DNA of 64,000 nucleotides, taken from NCBI GenBank assembly GCA_021397835.1, contig JAJFZO010000857.1, forward strand, positions 248,001 to 312,000. Reading direction: 5' to 3'. Every line of letters starts with the position of its first letter. The first letter of the stretch is position 1. Positions 12,204 to 30,774 of the stretch are shown one piece after another. Position numbers and translations under genes: made by a program. The notes under the pieces are model-generated. The model did no database searches, had not been told where the DNA came from, and saw only the letters and a list, made by a program, of their open reading frames with translations. The stretch comes from Moringa oleifera. Taxonomy: Eukaryota > Streptophyta > Magnoliopsida > Brassicales > Moringaceae.

Positions 12204-12659
12204 AATTTGATGGGAAAAAAACCTTGATTGAATGAATACTTGAACCATGAGCCTTAGGTATTTAGTTTGAATTCTACAAGGACGAACCTTTAATAAGTTC
12301 GTATTAGTTTTTTGAAGAACCAAAGAGGAAGCAACCCTAACATCAAATTTCATTCACCAATTTTATTTCTACAAAGCCTACATTCCCTTTAATTGAGGTT
12401 AAAAGAAAACAAATCGAAAAGCAAATCTCTTAAAATCGAATAGTAAATTTTAATCAAAAAACAAATATCTTAAAATCAGAGATAAAATATCTTATAATAA
12501 AAACAACATAATAGTAAATATTATTGATCACTTCTGAAAAGTGAATACCCTATAACACATCTTAACCCACATCAAGCTTTACAACAAATCTTCTTGCATC
12601 TTGCAATTGCTCCATATAGTAAATCCTTTGATAATGCTCTTTTGTTCGCATCAAAGCAT
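12204..12659. other. Spacer, no gene seen
   Basis: AT-rich single-copy-looking sequence without motifs or frames worth calling. Confidence 0.5.
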
Positions 12660-12835
12660 GAACCTTAAACTCGAAACATTGAAATTGAACCCCCAAACCC
12701 TCAACCATAAACCTTAACACTTAATTTCAAAACCGGAACCTTTAACCCTGAATCCCAAAGTCCAAAACCCTAACCCCTCTAACTTAAGCCTTATAAACTA
12801 AACCTTAATCCTTAATTGAACAGAAGATATAGTTG
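12660..12835. repeat. Short degenerate telomere-like tract (CCCTAAA sense)
   Basis: A run of words such as AACCCTCAACC, AACCTTAACAC, AACCCTGAATCCC and AACCCTAACCCC, which are variants of the plant telomere unit AAACCCT. The tract is much shorter than the one at 57.5-64 kb but of the same style. Confidence 0.65.
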
Positions 12836-14040
12836 AGCATAGAATTTAATTAGGTCTAATAACTAATTGAACTTAATATTTATTAATTGAACTAAAATAT
12901 AAATTAGATCTAATATATAATTAGGTCAAATAGGCACTTACTATTAACAATTAATTAAACTTAGCAATTGATGCACACCTCAAAAAGGAAGTGAGAACCA
13001 TGCATGATTTTTAGCTAATTGAGCTTAATATATAATTGGGGCTTTAAATAAGTTGATTTAATGTATAATTTGACCGAAAATGAGATAGGCCTAATAAATA
13101 ATTTAGGCTAATTTTAACCAAGCTTACCAATTAATTGGACCTAACAACTGATTGTGCCCAAAAATTAATTTGGCTAAACAATTAATTAAGCTTAATAATT
13201 AAATTAGTCTATGATTTAATTGCTTAAAAAGTAGTTAGATCTTATATTTAATCATACCTAATAAATATTTAGGCTTAATATATAATTTATGCTAATAAAT
13301 AATTAAACTTAATATATAATTAGGAGAAATAAGGTTAATAAACAATTGGGCCAAATAATTAATTGGCCTTGACATTTAATTAAACATGATAATTAATTTG
13401 GCCTATCGTCAACATAGTAAATAATTAGGTCCAGGAACTAATTGGACCTAATTTACATTAATTTAACCTAAAAATTACTTGGACCAAAAAAAATAATTGG
13501 GTTTAATGTGCAATTTAGCCTAACAACTATATGGACCTAATAATCCATTGGGTGTAATAATTCATTGAGTTTAATAATTAATTTGACCTATGGATTACTT
13601 AAGCTTAATAAGGCTTAACAAGTAATTCAACATAAGATATAATTGAGTATAATAATTTTTATGATCTAAAATTTAATTGGCCATAACAATTAATTGATAA
13701 GGATAAATAAATGAGCTTAAACTTTAACTATGACTAAGAACTACTTGAGTTTAATATATAATTGAGTTTAATAAATAATTAGACTTAATATATAATTAAG
13801 CTTAAGAATGAAATGAGCCAAACAATAATTGGTTATAAATAATAATTGTGCTTACTAATTAATAACTTAAGATATAATTGAAGCCAATAATTAGTTAAAC
13901 TTGAGATATAATTAGGTATAGCATGCATTAACCCTACTAATAATTTGTGCTTAGGAAGTAATTTGGGTGTCATATATAATTATATCCAGCAATTAATTTA
14001 GTTTAATATATAGTTCGATCGATTATTTAACCTATTTCAA
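12836..14040. repeat. AT-rich short-period repeat (AATTAATT / CTTAATA words)
   Basis: Around 60 loosely spaced repeats, about 15-22 bases each, built on TAATTxxxCTTAATA, TAATTGGxCCTAATA and similar words, for example AATTAATTGGACCTAACAAC and AATATATAATTGAG. No pure unit repeats exactly. The tract follows directly on the telomere-like stretch and could be its AT-biased continuation. Ordinary coding use is excluded by dense stops in all frames. Confidence 0.65.
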
Positions 14041-14944
14041 TTTGATAGTTAAATTTCAATATTTAGTTGATTTTTATAATTTTTAATTTAAAATTTAAAA
14101 AATTTAATAATAAAAATTGTGTCCATGTTGAAATTAAACTAAAATTATTTAGTTTTCAATTTAAATAAATAAAAATTTTAAAAATATTTACAACAAAATC
14201 CAAATATGTCAATGTTGAGCAACGAAATAATAATATAGCACTTAATTAAAAAAAATTAAATTTAAATTAATCTATTTATAATTTTTTATTTTTTTAATTT
14301 AAAAATTTAGCTATAAAATTCACGCAGGTAACTAAAATTATAAATTTTAAAAATTAAAAAAGTGAGCTTATATATAAATGTATATATATCAATAACAAAA
14401 TCTCAAACTTTAGTAATAAATAAAAATTAAATTTATTTTTCTATTTTTATATTTTTAACAAAATTCATATTTATTTTTAAAATTAAATTTAATTATAAAA
14501 TTATAAAATTTTACTATACAGATTTTTCCTTAATTTTAATAATGAAATTTTAAATTTTAATGACAAAATTTTGTTACTAAATAAAAATGAAATAATCATG
14601 AAACCTTTAGATAGTAAAAAATAATTAAACAATAAAATTGATACTCGTAAATTTTTTTATTTCAAAAGTTTAATGACAGAATTTATGTTCATAAATAAAA
14701 CTAAATCTAAATTTAAAAAAGTCTTTTTTATAATTAATGATAAAATTTAAAATTTATTATTATTTAATATGTAATAATAACAAAACCTTTAATTTAAAAA
14801 AATTAAATTAATTTTTTATAATTTTATTTTTAATATAAACAATATAACAATAACATTGCATCTTTTATTGAAATTGAACTGAATTTTTACATTTTAAACA
14901 TAAATAATATTTTTAATATTAAAAATAAAATTAGGTAAACTATA

Positions 14945-15035
14945 ATTTATGTTGACATGTTTATAGTTTAACTGACATGGCTCTGGTTTATGCTGACATA
15001 GCTTGAGTTTATGCTGACGTGACTTTATAGGCTGG
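14945..15035 (+). promoter_or_regulatory. TGACG/TGACAT-type motif cluster upstream of right CNOT11 copy
   Basis: Read on the plus strand there are four spaced words: TTGACATG, CTGACATGG, CTGACATAG and CTGACGTGA, three of them within GTTTA-type flanks. They lie 170-260 bases upstream of the ATG at 15206. They are followed by a pyrimidine-rich CTCTCTCTCTA leader near 15148-15161, typical of plant 5' leaders. The cluster mirrors 5955-6045. Confidence 0.35.
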
Positions 15036-15205
15036 CCAAGAGTTAAAAAAAGCTGCAGTGAAGTTACATGGGCAGGATCCAATGGCTCCCATCTCATCAC
15101 GCCCGACTGGCAATGCATCCAGAAAAATTCCTTTTACACGAACACGTTCTCTCTCTCTATTTTGTAAAATCAAAGTTAGCTAAGTGAGAGCAGGGCAAGG
15201 TGAAG

Positions 15206-22087
<6,882 letters not shown>

Positions 22088-23159
22088 CCGATCTCTGTCG
22101 TTTGAGTATTCTGTGAGCTGAGTAGCTACATTTTGTGTTGGTTTTTCAGAGTTTGCATATAATAACTTGGCCACTTGGGTTTTTGTTAGTGCTGCTCGGT
22201 GATATTATTGGTGCCATATCACACTTTTTCTTGAACAATAAGATGATCTTTTTTTTTTCTTCCTTAGTCGCGAAAAGTTCTATGTAGGCAATTAGTGATG
22301 GTAACATCTAAGTGGGTTTACTTGTAGAACCAATATGGAGAGGGCTTCTATCTTGGAAGTAGTCCATGAGACAGTCGGTGTTGAAGCTCGTGTTTGTCTA
22401 TATAGAACAGGCAAAGTTATGACCCAATGTTTGATCTAATTGGCTGAGCAAGTGAAGGTGCATAGATGATTTAAATGCTCTTTCATTAGCCATGTAGCAG
22501 GAACAAGTTTGAGCAACAGGCTTTATGTGTTTCTGGCTTGTGTCATATGATGAAGATTTTTTTAATAAAAAATACAATTAATTTTTATATTTATAATATT
22601 AATATAAAATAAATAAATAAAATTATAATTATTTATTTTATTAAATTATCATATGAAAAAATTGAGCAAAATTTAAAAGATAATTTTGACTTCAATAGTT
22701 AATATTAAAATTTAAGTTTTAATTTTTTTATCAAATAAGTAATTTATACATGTGAGAATTATTTGTTAGTTTGTTTTGAAAATTAGAAAGGTCCAAGACA
22801 GCTTAAATTGGAATTATCAAAAGGCACAAATTCTTTACTTAAAACATTTTAATCGTAAGATCATTTACATAAGTATTATTTTTACACTATCTGTATTTTT
22901 ATGAAATTAAAAAATATATAATATATCCTTGAGAGACGTTTAATTTATGCAGATACATTATATTGTTAGGTTATTTATATTTATTATTATAAATTAGCTT
23001 TCCAGATTGGAAAAGTTAAAGCCCAGCGTGGAGACTGAAAGAAGAGTGTAACCTGTGATAGCCAATGGAGACTAGAAGAAGAGTGAACTGAGTGCAGGCT
23101 CTTCTTGGGGAACAATCTGCTGTAGAAGGAACCCGAAACTCCAGATATGAAGCAGAGAG
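22088..23159. other. CNOT11 3' flank and AT-rich intergenic DNA
   Basis: The first 400 bases should hold the CNOT11 3' untranslated region; an AATAAG word near 22231 is a possible but weak poly(A) signal. 22556-22980 is AT-rich with no frame. On the minus strand 22987-23211 is open for 74 codons, but this is probably downstream intron of the leader ORF described next. Confidence 0.45.
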
Positions 23160-23727
23160 TAAACCGGCCGGAACTTTTCTCTTCCGTTAATCTATTGTAG
23201 AATTCAGGCAAGAAAGCGAGGACATGGTTGAAGTCATTGTTAGGGAGATTTCAACTATACTTTGAGCTTCGACGACGGCAGGTTTAGATTCCCGGATTTT
23301 GCACGGATGATGCTTATGATCTCGGAGCCCACCAGTAGCAAGGTGTTCGGACTTGACGAATAGCCTAACTCTGCAATTTCCATGCTCTCCGGATGTCGTC
23401 GCTGCATAGCATTTCCAGTACCACTTCCTCGATCACTGGCTTCGCTATTGATATAATCTTGCTCTGCCAAATCGGATACAAGAGTATGCTCTGGGTTTTC
23501 ATTTTAGTTAATTAATTATTATTTTTATTCGAATGAAAAAATCATGCATGTTTTATGCATGGTTTTTTTTTTTCAAAATATGACCGTTGAACAAGTATTT
23601 AAACGATGAGGTTCATGCTTTCTGCACTCTTCTTTCTCCTCGGCTTTTTTCTTTCCCCCCTCTCGCAAAACCTCCTCTTCCTTGAGAAAGTAAATCGAAT
23701 GAAAAAGAAGAAACAGAGAAACAGGGA
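23160..23727. repeat. Leader segment, copy 1
   Basis: A ~568-bp unit repeated directly at 23728-24288 and, in shortened form, at the end of each 3.24-kb CNOT11-fragment unit. Landmarks are TAAACCGGCCGGAAC at the start, the minus-strand AEQDYIN frame in the middle, the TTAATTAATTATTATT AT block, and a pyrimidine run with homopolymer C before CCTCTTCCTTGAGAAAG. Confidence 0.85.
23255..23470 (-). CDS. Short unknown exon-like ORF in leader copy 1
   Basis: An open minus-strand frame of about 71 codons, AEQDYINSEASDRGSGTGN... to ...SEIISIIRAKSGNLNLPSS, ending by a stop right after a GTATAG that could be a splice donor. The upstream edge reads TTTGGCAG, a possible splice acceptor; there is no good ATG in the frame. 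Codon use and composition look protein-like, and the frame is kept in copy 2, with all length changes in multiples of three. I do not recognise the family. It may be one exon of a neighbouring gene read in the opposite direction. Confidence 0.35.
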   Translation of the reverse strand: MAEQDYINSEASDRGSGTGNAMQRRHPESMEIAELGYSSSPNTLLLVGSEIISIIRAKSGNLNLPSSKLKV

Positions 23728-24288
23728 CTAAACCGGTCGGAACTTTTCTTCGCCGTTAATCTATTGTAGAATCCAGGCAAGAAAGCGAGGACATGGTGGA
23801 AGTCATTGTTAGGGAGATTTCAATGATACTTTGAGCTTCGACAACTGCCGGCTTAGATTCCCAGATTTCGCACGGATGATGCTTATGATCTCGGAGCCCA
23901 CCAGCAAGGTGTTCGGACCTGACGAATAGCCTAAGTCTGTAATTTCCATGCTCTCCGGATGTCGTCGATGCACAGCATTTCCAGTACCACTTCCGTGATC
24001 ACTGGCTTCGTTATTGATATAATCTTGCTCTGCCAAATCAGATACAAGAGTATGCTCTGGGTTTTCATTTTAATTAATTAATTATTATTTTTATTTGAAT
24101 GAAAAAAATCATACATGTTTTATGCATGTTTTTTTTTTTTTTTCAAAATATGACAGTTGAACAAGTATTTAAACGATCAGATTCATGCAATTTGCATTCT
24201 TCCTTCTCCTCTGCTTTTTTCTTTCCCCCCCTCTCAAAACCTTCTCTTCCTTGAGAAAGTAAATCGAATGAATCCAGGCAAGAAAGCG
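23728..24288. repeat. Leader segment, copy 2
   Basis: The second direct copy, highly similar to copy 1 with small indels. For example, one Leu codon is missing in the LLLVG block, and homopolymer lengths differ. Its downstream end joins the first CNOT11 fragment at the TTAGG of GTCATTG(T/C)TAGG, so a microhomology join is likely. Confidence 0.85.
23809..24036 (-). CDS. Short unknown exon-like ORF in leader copy 2
   Basis: A second copy of the 23255-23470 frame with about ten amino-acid changes (for example INNEASDHGSG, LLVGSE in place of LLLVGSE, and SRQLSK in place of NLPSSK region changes). It reads on through SLKSP before its stop, because the first TAG of copy 1 is TCA here. The conserved frame suggests a former coding exon. 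The shortened leader pieces near 27.2, 30.4 and 33.7 kb lack most of it. Confidence 0.35.
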   Translation of the reverse strand: MAEQDYINNEASDHGSGTGNAVHRRHPESMEITDLGYSSGPNTLLVGSEIISIIRAKSGNLSRQLSKLKVSLKSP

Positions 24289-27200
24289 AGGAGACGGTGG
24301 AAGTCATTGCTAGGAGGAAACTAAGAGGGTTCTGTCGTTGCTGAAATCGAATGAAAAAGATAGCAAAGTGAGAGCAGTGCAAGGTGAAGATAATGAGTAA
24401 GGAGGAAACTAAGAGGGTTCTGTCGTTGCTGAAATCGGGGCAACGTCCCATTGGAGAGATCTTTGCCGAATTCAACTCGATATGCCCTGGCAACCGCCAT
24501 TTCAGCAGTATCTGCTTCTCTCTCTGCCAAATCTTACAGGCAACTCTGAACTATTTGTTTTCCTTCTTTCTATCTCTAGGTATATGCTGTTATGCGTGTG
24601 CCAATAGCTATGCTATCATGACCTGGTTAGGGTTTTGGGTTTTCGGGGATATTTCTATTTGAGATTTCATAGTCAAAATTACGTTTAGGGTCTTGTTCTT
24701 TCTTGGAATCTTTTTCAGTTATGGTCCTTCAACTTCTTCTTGCTTGACATATTTTCTATAATTTTCCTTATGATCTGCCTTGGTAAGGTTGCAGTGTAAA
24801 TATTTTCTCTGGAATTTAATGCTAACCCGTCGGATGTTGTATATTTGCGGGACAAGAAGGCACTCCATCCTTCTGAACGGTTGGTTGCATTTACTATTAT
24901 GGATCAGTGTTATTCTTCCCAAAAGCCTTCTGCAAATCCATTTACATCTTTTATAGTAAATGTAAGAACTGTATATATCTTCTGATAGTTTTATATCTTG
25001 TGAATGAATTGCTTCTTATAAGCTATTTGAGTATTGCATCCTCAAGTATGTGACATGTCAAATTTTCATTCTCCAACCAGAATAGAGCAAGTACTTTTTT
25101 TCTTGAGTGTAACAGAAAGAAACTTTCTCTGCTGATAAAACATCGCATTGTTATTCGACATTCAGTCTATACTTTTTCGATTCTTAATTTGATGCTGACA
25201 TTTGAGTGATAATAGCGAGAGACCTGTTAGTATGTTTTTTCTCTTCTTTTTGTTTTCTCAATATTTGCTGTCTATTGTTTCCTCTGCATGTTACAGGCTG
25301 CATCTGATGATCTAGCTCAGAAGTCTGAGAGGGCATTTATTCTCCAGTTATTAGGCTCTACTGTGCCAACACCTGCAAAGAGGTAGCAATCTGTTTTGTG
25401 ACATGTGACTACCTCACTGAGCTAATTGTTCACTTCTCAACTTGCTTATGCTATCTAACTTTCTAACCTCACCAGTATGGGTTTTACCCAATTTATAGTT
25501 TGTTGTGTTCAATTACCTGGGAACACCTTGAGCCAATTCATGGGCTTGGATTTGCATTCATGTGTCATATATATGTAAATCCCCAAAAGTCATAATGTGC
25601 AGCATTGGCTGAGTTATTGAAGTATAACGTCATCTATACTGGCAGTTGTTGTTGAACAGTGTGTATTCACTCATTGACTCACATTGGACACTTATGGAGG
25701 GATACGATATTTATTAGTTTGAGCTTTTCTGGCCAAGGAATGCAACTCTCTTCCTTGAAACTTTAGTTTGGGTTGTGTGTGCAACATTGTATAGTAAAAC
25801 TGAGCATTTATCTTGGTGTTATTGTTTTTAACGTGGCTTGTTGATTTTCAATGTATTTATTTATACAAAAGTCCTACCCTGCAAATCTCATGTAATGCTT
25901 TAACGTAGAAGAGTTATTACCTGTACGTGAGGTAAGATATTCCTTTCTCTTTTTTTCCGCCTCTATTCTTTATGGAAACCTTCTATTCACCAGGAGTTTC
26001 TGGTTCCAGCTTTCTAAACAGTCGGCCTTGGAGTATATCAAAGGTTTTGATAGCACAACTGCGTATTTATCTTGGTGTTATTGTTTTTAACATGGCTTGT
26101 TGATTTTCAATTTATTTATTTATACAGAAGTCCTATCCTGAAAATCTCATGTAATGCTTTAATGTAGAAGAGTTATTACCTGTACCTAAGGTAAGATATT
26201 CCTTTCTCTTTTTTTCCACCTCTATTCTTTATGGAAACCTGCTATTCACCAGGAGTTTCTGGTTCCAGCTTTCTAAACAGTCGGCCTTGGAGTATATCAA
26301 AGGTTTTGACCCTTCATCTCATGTAAGTGACATTTTCGTGTAGTATGCTTGATTATGTTTTAATTCTATAATTGATGAATAAATCAATGAAATATTAATG
26401 TACATTTTTCCTGATGCTGCAATCAGATGTAGCCTGATAAATTCACCGATAGCATTGGCTGAGTAACAATCCTTTTTTCCTTTTTCCTTTACCTTCCTAT
26501 TTATTTTCTTGTCTGGCTGACTAGTATAATTATACTTCCTTGTTCTTAGGCTTTTCCACAGAGAGAACAGTCACAGCAGCGCGCTGTGATAGAGTCAATT
26601 TGGAACCATGTATTTGCTTATTTGAAGATGCTTCTCTGAAAAATGTGTTGCCGGACCCTGATGTGCCCCTTCCTTGTGACTCAAATTCAGCAAAATGAGT
26701 TGCTAAAGAGTGAAGCTATAGCAATTGACTCTTTATCTGTTTTTGATGACTGTTTCAGTTGAGAATCTATGAATAGTTCTCATGCATCCATGTTATATTT
26801 TGTGATACATAAATCATTATGGCTGTGCTTTAGGTTTGATTTGCAACCTAGAGCCAAACCTAAACTTGGATGTGGGGATAGAGATGAGGCTTTAACTCAA
26901 ATGCTAGGAAATTTGTCAGTGGAGGGATTAGGTCCTCAGTGGATTTAGCCTTTTCCAGCAAGGTGCCCTGTACATAATAGCAGGGTAAGAGATTTTAAGT
27001 ATTAATGTTTAATTGGACAGTGTAGTTTGTTTGTTGTACTTATTGTTATTCAATCATTTTTCAGCTGGTTTTGCTCAACCCAGATAACAACCATGAGCTT
27101 GTATGGGACCGTGGCATGTGCTGATACTAGCAGAGGAGCAGCAGTAAGAGACCCGATCGCGAAACCCCACCAGCATTTCCATGCTATTGATATAATCTTG

Positions 27201-27530
27201 CTCTGCGAAATCAGATACAAGAGTATGCTCTGGTTTTGATTTTAATTAATTAATTATTATTTTTATTTGATGAAAAAATCATTGCATGTTTTTTTTTTAA
27301 AAAAATATGACCGTTGAACCACTATTTAAATGATAACATTTCATGCTTTCTGCATTCCTCTTTCTCCTCTGCTTTTTTCTCACTCCACCCCCCCTACCAA
27401 AAAAAAAAAAAAAAACCTCCTCTTCCTTGAGAAAGTAAATCGAATGAAAAAGAAACAGAGAAACAGTGACTAAACTGGCAGGAACTTTTCTCTTCCGTTA
27501 ATCTATTGTAAAATCCAGGCAAGAAAGCGA
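24289..27530 (+). pseudogene. CNOT11: CNOT11 5'-half fragment, tandem unit 1
   Basis: The unit starts with a short stray piece of exon 1 fused to leader DNA (24310-24349), then full exon 1 from the ATG at 24393. Exons 2-7 follow by homology, including the complete 37-codon exon 2 (about 24846-24960), the exon 3 AASDDLAQKSERAFILQLLG block from 25297 and the duplicated exon 4. Exon 7 is cut after AAVRDPIA at about 27160 and joined to leader sequence, so the C-terminal domain is missing. Lesions: a 1-bp deletion in exon 5 (QQRYCDKV frame lost), a lost exon-5 donor (AATGAG where the arms have GAGTAAG), and a TAG in exon 6 (TGG ATT TAG) unique to this unit. Leader DNA from 27160 to 27530 completes the unit. 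Confidence 0.85.
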
Positions 27531-30500
27531 GGACATGGTGGAAGTCATTGTTAGGAGGAAACTAAGAGGGTTCTGTCGTTGCTGAAATCGAATGAAAAAG
27601 TTAGCAAAGTGAGAGCAGTGCAAGGTGAAGATAATGAGTAAAGAGGAAACTAAGAGGGTTCTGTCGTTGCTGAAATCGGGGCAACGTCACATTGGAGAGA
27701 TCTTTGCCGAATTCAACTCGATATTCCCTGGCAACCGCCATTTCCGCAGTATCTGCTTCTCTCTCTGCCAAATCTTACAGGCAACTCTGAACTATTTGTT
27801 TTCCTTCTTTCTATCTCTAGGTATAGGCTGTTATGCGTGTGCCAATAGCTATGCTATCATGACCTGGTTAGGGTTTTGGGTTTTTGGGGATATTTCTATT
27901 TGAGATTTCATAGTCAAAATTACGTTTAGGGTCTTGTTCTTTCTTGGATTGTTTTTCAGTTATGGTCCTTCAACTTCTTCTTGCTTGACATGTTTTCTAT
28001 AATTTTCCTTATGATCTGCCTTGGTAAGGTTGCAGTGTAAATATTTTCTCTGGAATTTAATGCTAACCCGTCGGATGTTGTATATTTTCGAGACAAGAAG
28101 GCACTCCATCCTTCTGAAAGGTTGGTTGCATTTACTATTATGGATCAGTGTTATTCTTCCCAAAAACCTTCTGCAAATCCACTTACACCTTTTATAGTAA
28201 ATGTAAGAACTGTATATATCTTCTAATAGTTTTATATCTTGTGAATGAATTGCTTCTTATAAGCTATTTGAGTATTGCATCCTCAAGTATGTGACATGTC
28301 AAATTTTCATTCTCCAACCAGAATAGAGCAAGTACTTTTTTTCTTGAGTGTAACAGAAAGAAACTTTCTCTGCTGATAAAACATCGCATTGTTATTCGAC
28401 ATTCAGTCTATACTTTTTCGATTCTTAATTTGATGCTGACATTTGAGTGATAATAGCGAGAGACCTGTTAGTATGTTTTTTCTCTTCTTTTTGTTTTCTC
28501 AATATTTGCTGTCTATTGTTTCCTCTGCATGTTACAGGCTGCATCTGATGATCTAGCTCAGAAGTCTGAGAGGGCATTTATTCTCCAGTTATTAGGCTCT
28601 ACTGTGCCAACACCTGCAAAGAGGTAGCAATCTGTTTTGTGACATGTGACTACCTCACTGAGCTAATTGTTCACTTCTCAACTTGCTTATGCTATCTAAC
28701 TTTCTAACCTCACCAGTATAATGGGTTTTACCCAATTTATAGTTTGTTGTGTTCAATTACCTGGGAACACCTTGAGCCAATTCATGGGCTTGGATTTGCA
28801 TTCATGTGTCATATATATGTAAATCCCCAAAAGTCATAATGTGCGGCATTGGCTGAGTTATTGAAGTGTAACGTCATCTATACTGGCAGTTGTTGTTGAA
28901 CAGTGTGTATTCACTCATTGACTCACATTGGACACTTATGGAGGGATAGAATATTTATTAGTTTGAGCTTTTCTGGCCAAGAAATGCAACTCTTTTCCTT
29001 GAAACTTTTGTTTGGGTTGTGTGTGCAACATTGTATAGCACAACTGAGCATTTATCTTGGTGTTATTGTTTTTAACATGGCTTGTTGATTTTCAATGTAT
29101 TTATTTATACAAAAGTCCTACCCTGCAAATCTCATGTAATGCTTTAATGTAGAAGAGTTATTACCGGTACCTAAGGTAAGATATTCCTTTCTCTTTTTTT
29201 CCGCCTCTATTCTTTATGGAAACCTTCTATTCACCAGGAGTTTCTGGTTCCAGCTTTCTAAACAGTCGGCCTTGGAGTATATCAAAGGTTTTGATAGCAC
29301 AACTGCGTATTTATCTTGGTGTTATTGTTTTTAACAAGGCTTGTTGATTTTCAATGTATTTATTTATACAGAAGTCCCATCCTGAAAATCTCATGTAATG
29401 CTTTAATGTGGAAGAGTTATTACCTGTACCTAAGGTAAGATATTCCTTTCTCTTTTTTTCCACCTCTATTCTTTATGGAAACCTGCTATTCCCCAGGAGT
29501 TTCTGGTTCCCGCTTTCTAAACAGTCGGCCTTGGAGTATATCAAAGGTTTTGACCCTTCATCTCATGTAAGTGACATTTTCGTGTAGTATGCTTGATTAT
29601 GTTTTAATTCTATAATTGATGAATAAATCAATGAAATATTAATGTACATTTTTCCTGATGTTGCAATCAGATGTAGCCTGATAAATTCACCGATAGCATT
29701 GGCTGAGTAACAATCCTTTTTTCCTTTTTCCTTTACCTTCCTATTTATTTTCTTGTCTGGCTGACTAGGATAATTATACTTCCTTGTTCTTAGGCTTTTC
29801 CACAGAGAGAACAGTCACAGCAGCGCGCTGTGATAAAGTCAATTTGGAACCATGTATTTGCTTATTTGAAGATGCTTCTCTGAAAAATGTGTTGCCGGAC
29901 CCTGATGTGCCCCTTGCTTGTGACTCAAATTCAGCAAAATGAGTTGCTAAAGAGTGAAGCTATAGCAATTGACTCTTTATCTGTTTTTGAGGACTATTTC
30001 AGTTGAGAATCTATGAATAGTTCTCATGCATCCATGTTATATTTTGTGATACATAAATCATTATGGCTGTGCTTTAGGTTTGATTTGCAACCTAGAGCCA
30101 AACCTAAACTTGGATGTGGGGATAGAGATGAGGCTTTAACTCAAATGCTAGGAAATTTGTCAGTGGAGGGATTAGGTCCTCAGTGGATGCAGCCTTTTCC
30201 AGCAAGGTACCCTGTACATGATAGCAGGGTAAGAGATTTTAAGTATTAATGTTTAATTGGACAGTGTAGTTTGTTTGCTGTACTTATTGTTATTCAATCA
30301 TTTTTCAGCTGGTCTGGCTCAACCCAGATAACAACCATGAGCTTGTATGGGACCATGGCATGTGCTGATACTAGCAGAGGAGCAGCAGTAAGAGACCCGA
30401 TCGCGAAACCCCACCAGCATTTCCATGCTATTGATATAATCTTGCTCTGCGAAATCAGATACAAGAGTATGCTCTGGTTTTGATTTTAATTAATTAATTA

Positions 30501-30774
30501 TTATTTTTATTTGATGAAAAAATCATTGCATGTTTTTTTTTTAAAAAAATATGACCGTTGAACCACTATTTAAATGATAACATTTCATGCTTTCTGCATT
30601 CCTCTTTCTCCTCTGCTTTTTTCTCACTCCACCCCCCCCTCCCAAAAAAAAAAAAAAACCTCCTCTTCCTTGAGAAAGTAAATCGAATGAAAAAGAAGAA
30701 ACAGAGAAACAGTGACTAAACTGGCAGGAACTTTTCTCTTCCGTTAATCTATTGTAGAATCCAGGCAAGAAAGC
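27531..30774 (+). pseudogene. CNOT11: CNOT11 5'-half fragment, tandem unit 2
   Basis: Nearly identical to unit 1, 3,241 bases on. The ATG is at 27634. It shares the exon-1 extra Ser codon, the complete exon 2, the duplicated exon 4, the exon-5 frameshift and lost donor, and the exon-7/leader fusion. Exon 6 is open here (30082-30232 region, QWMQPFPARYPVHDSR). The only AG in front of exon 2 is TTCGAG, one base out of frame. The near-identity to units 1 and 3 points to recent tandem amplification. Confidence 0.85.

Noticed and set aside
24143..24493. Minus-strand frames overlapping the start of CNOT11 tandem units (for example 24143-24493 and 30744-30968)
   Set aside because: They read antisense through exon 1 and leader DNA and are not maintained as one frame across units.
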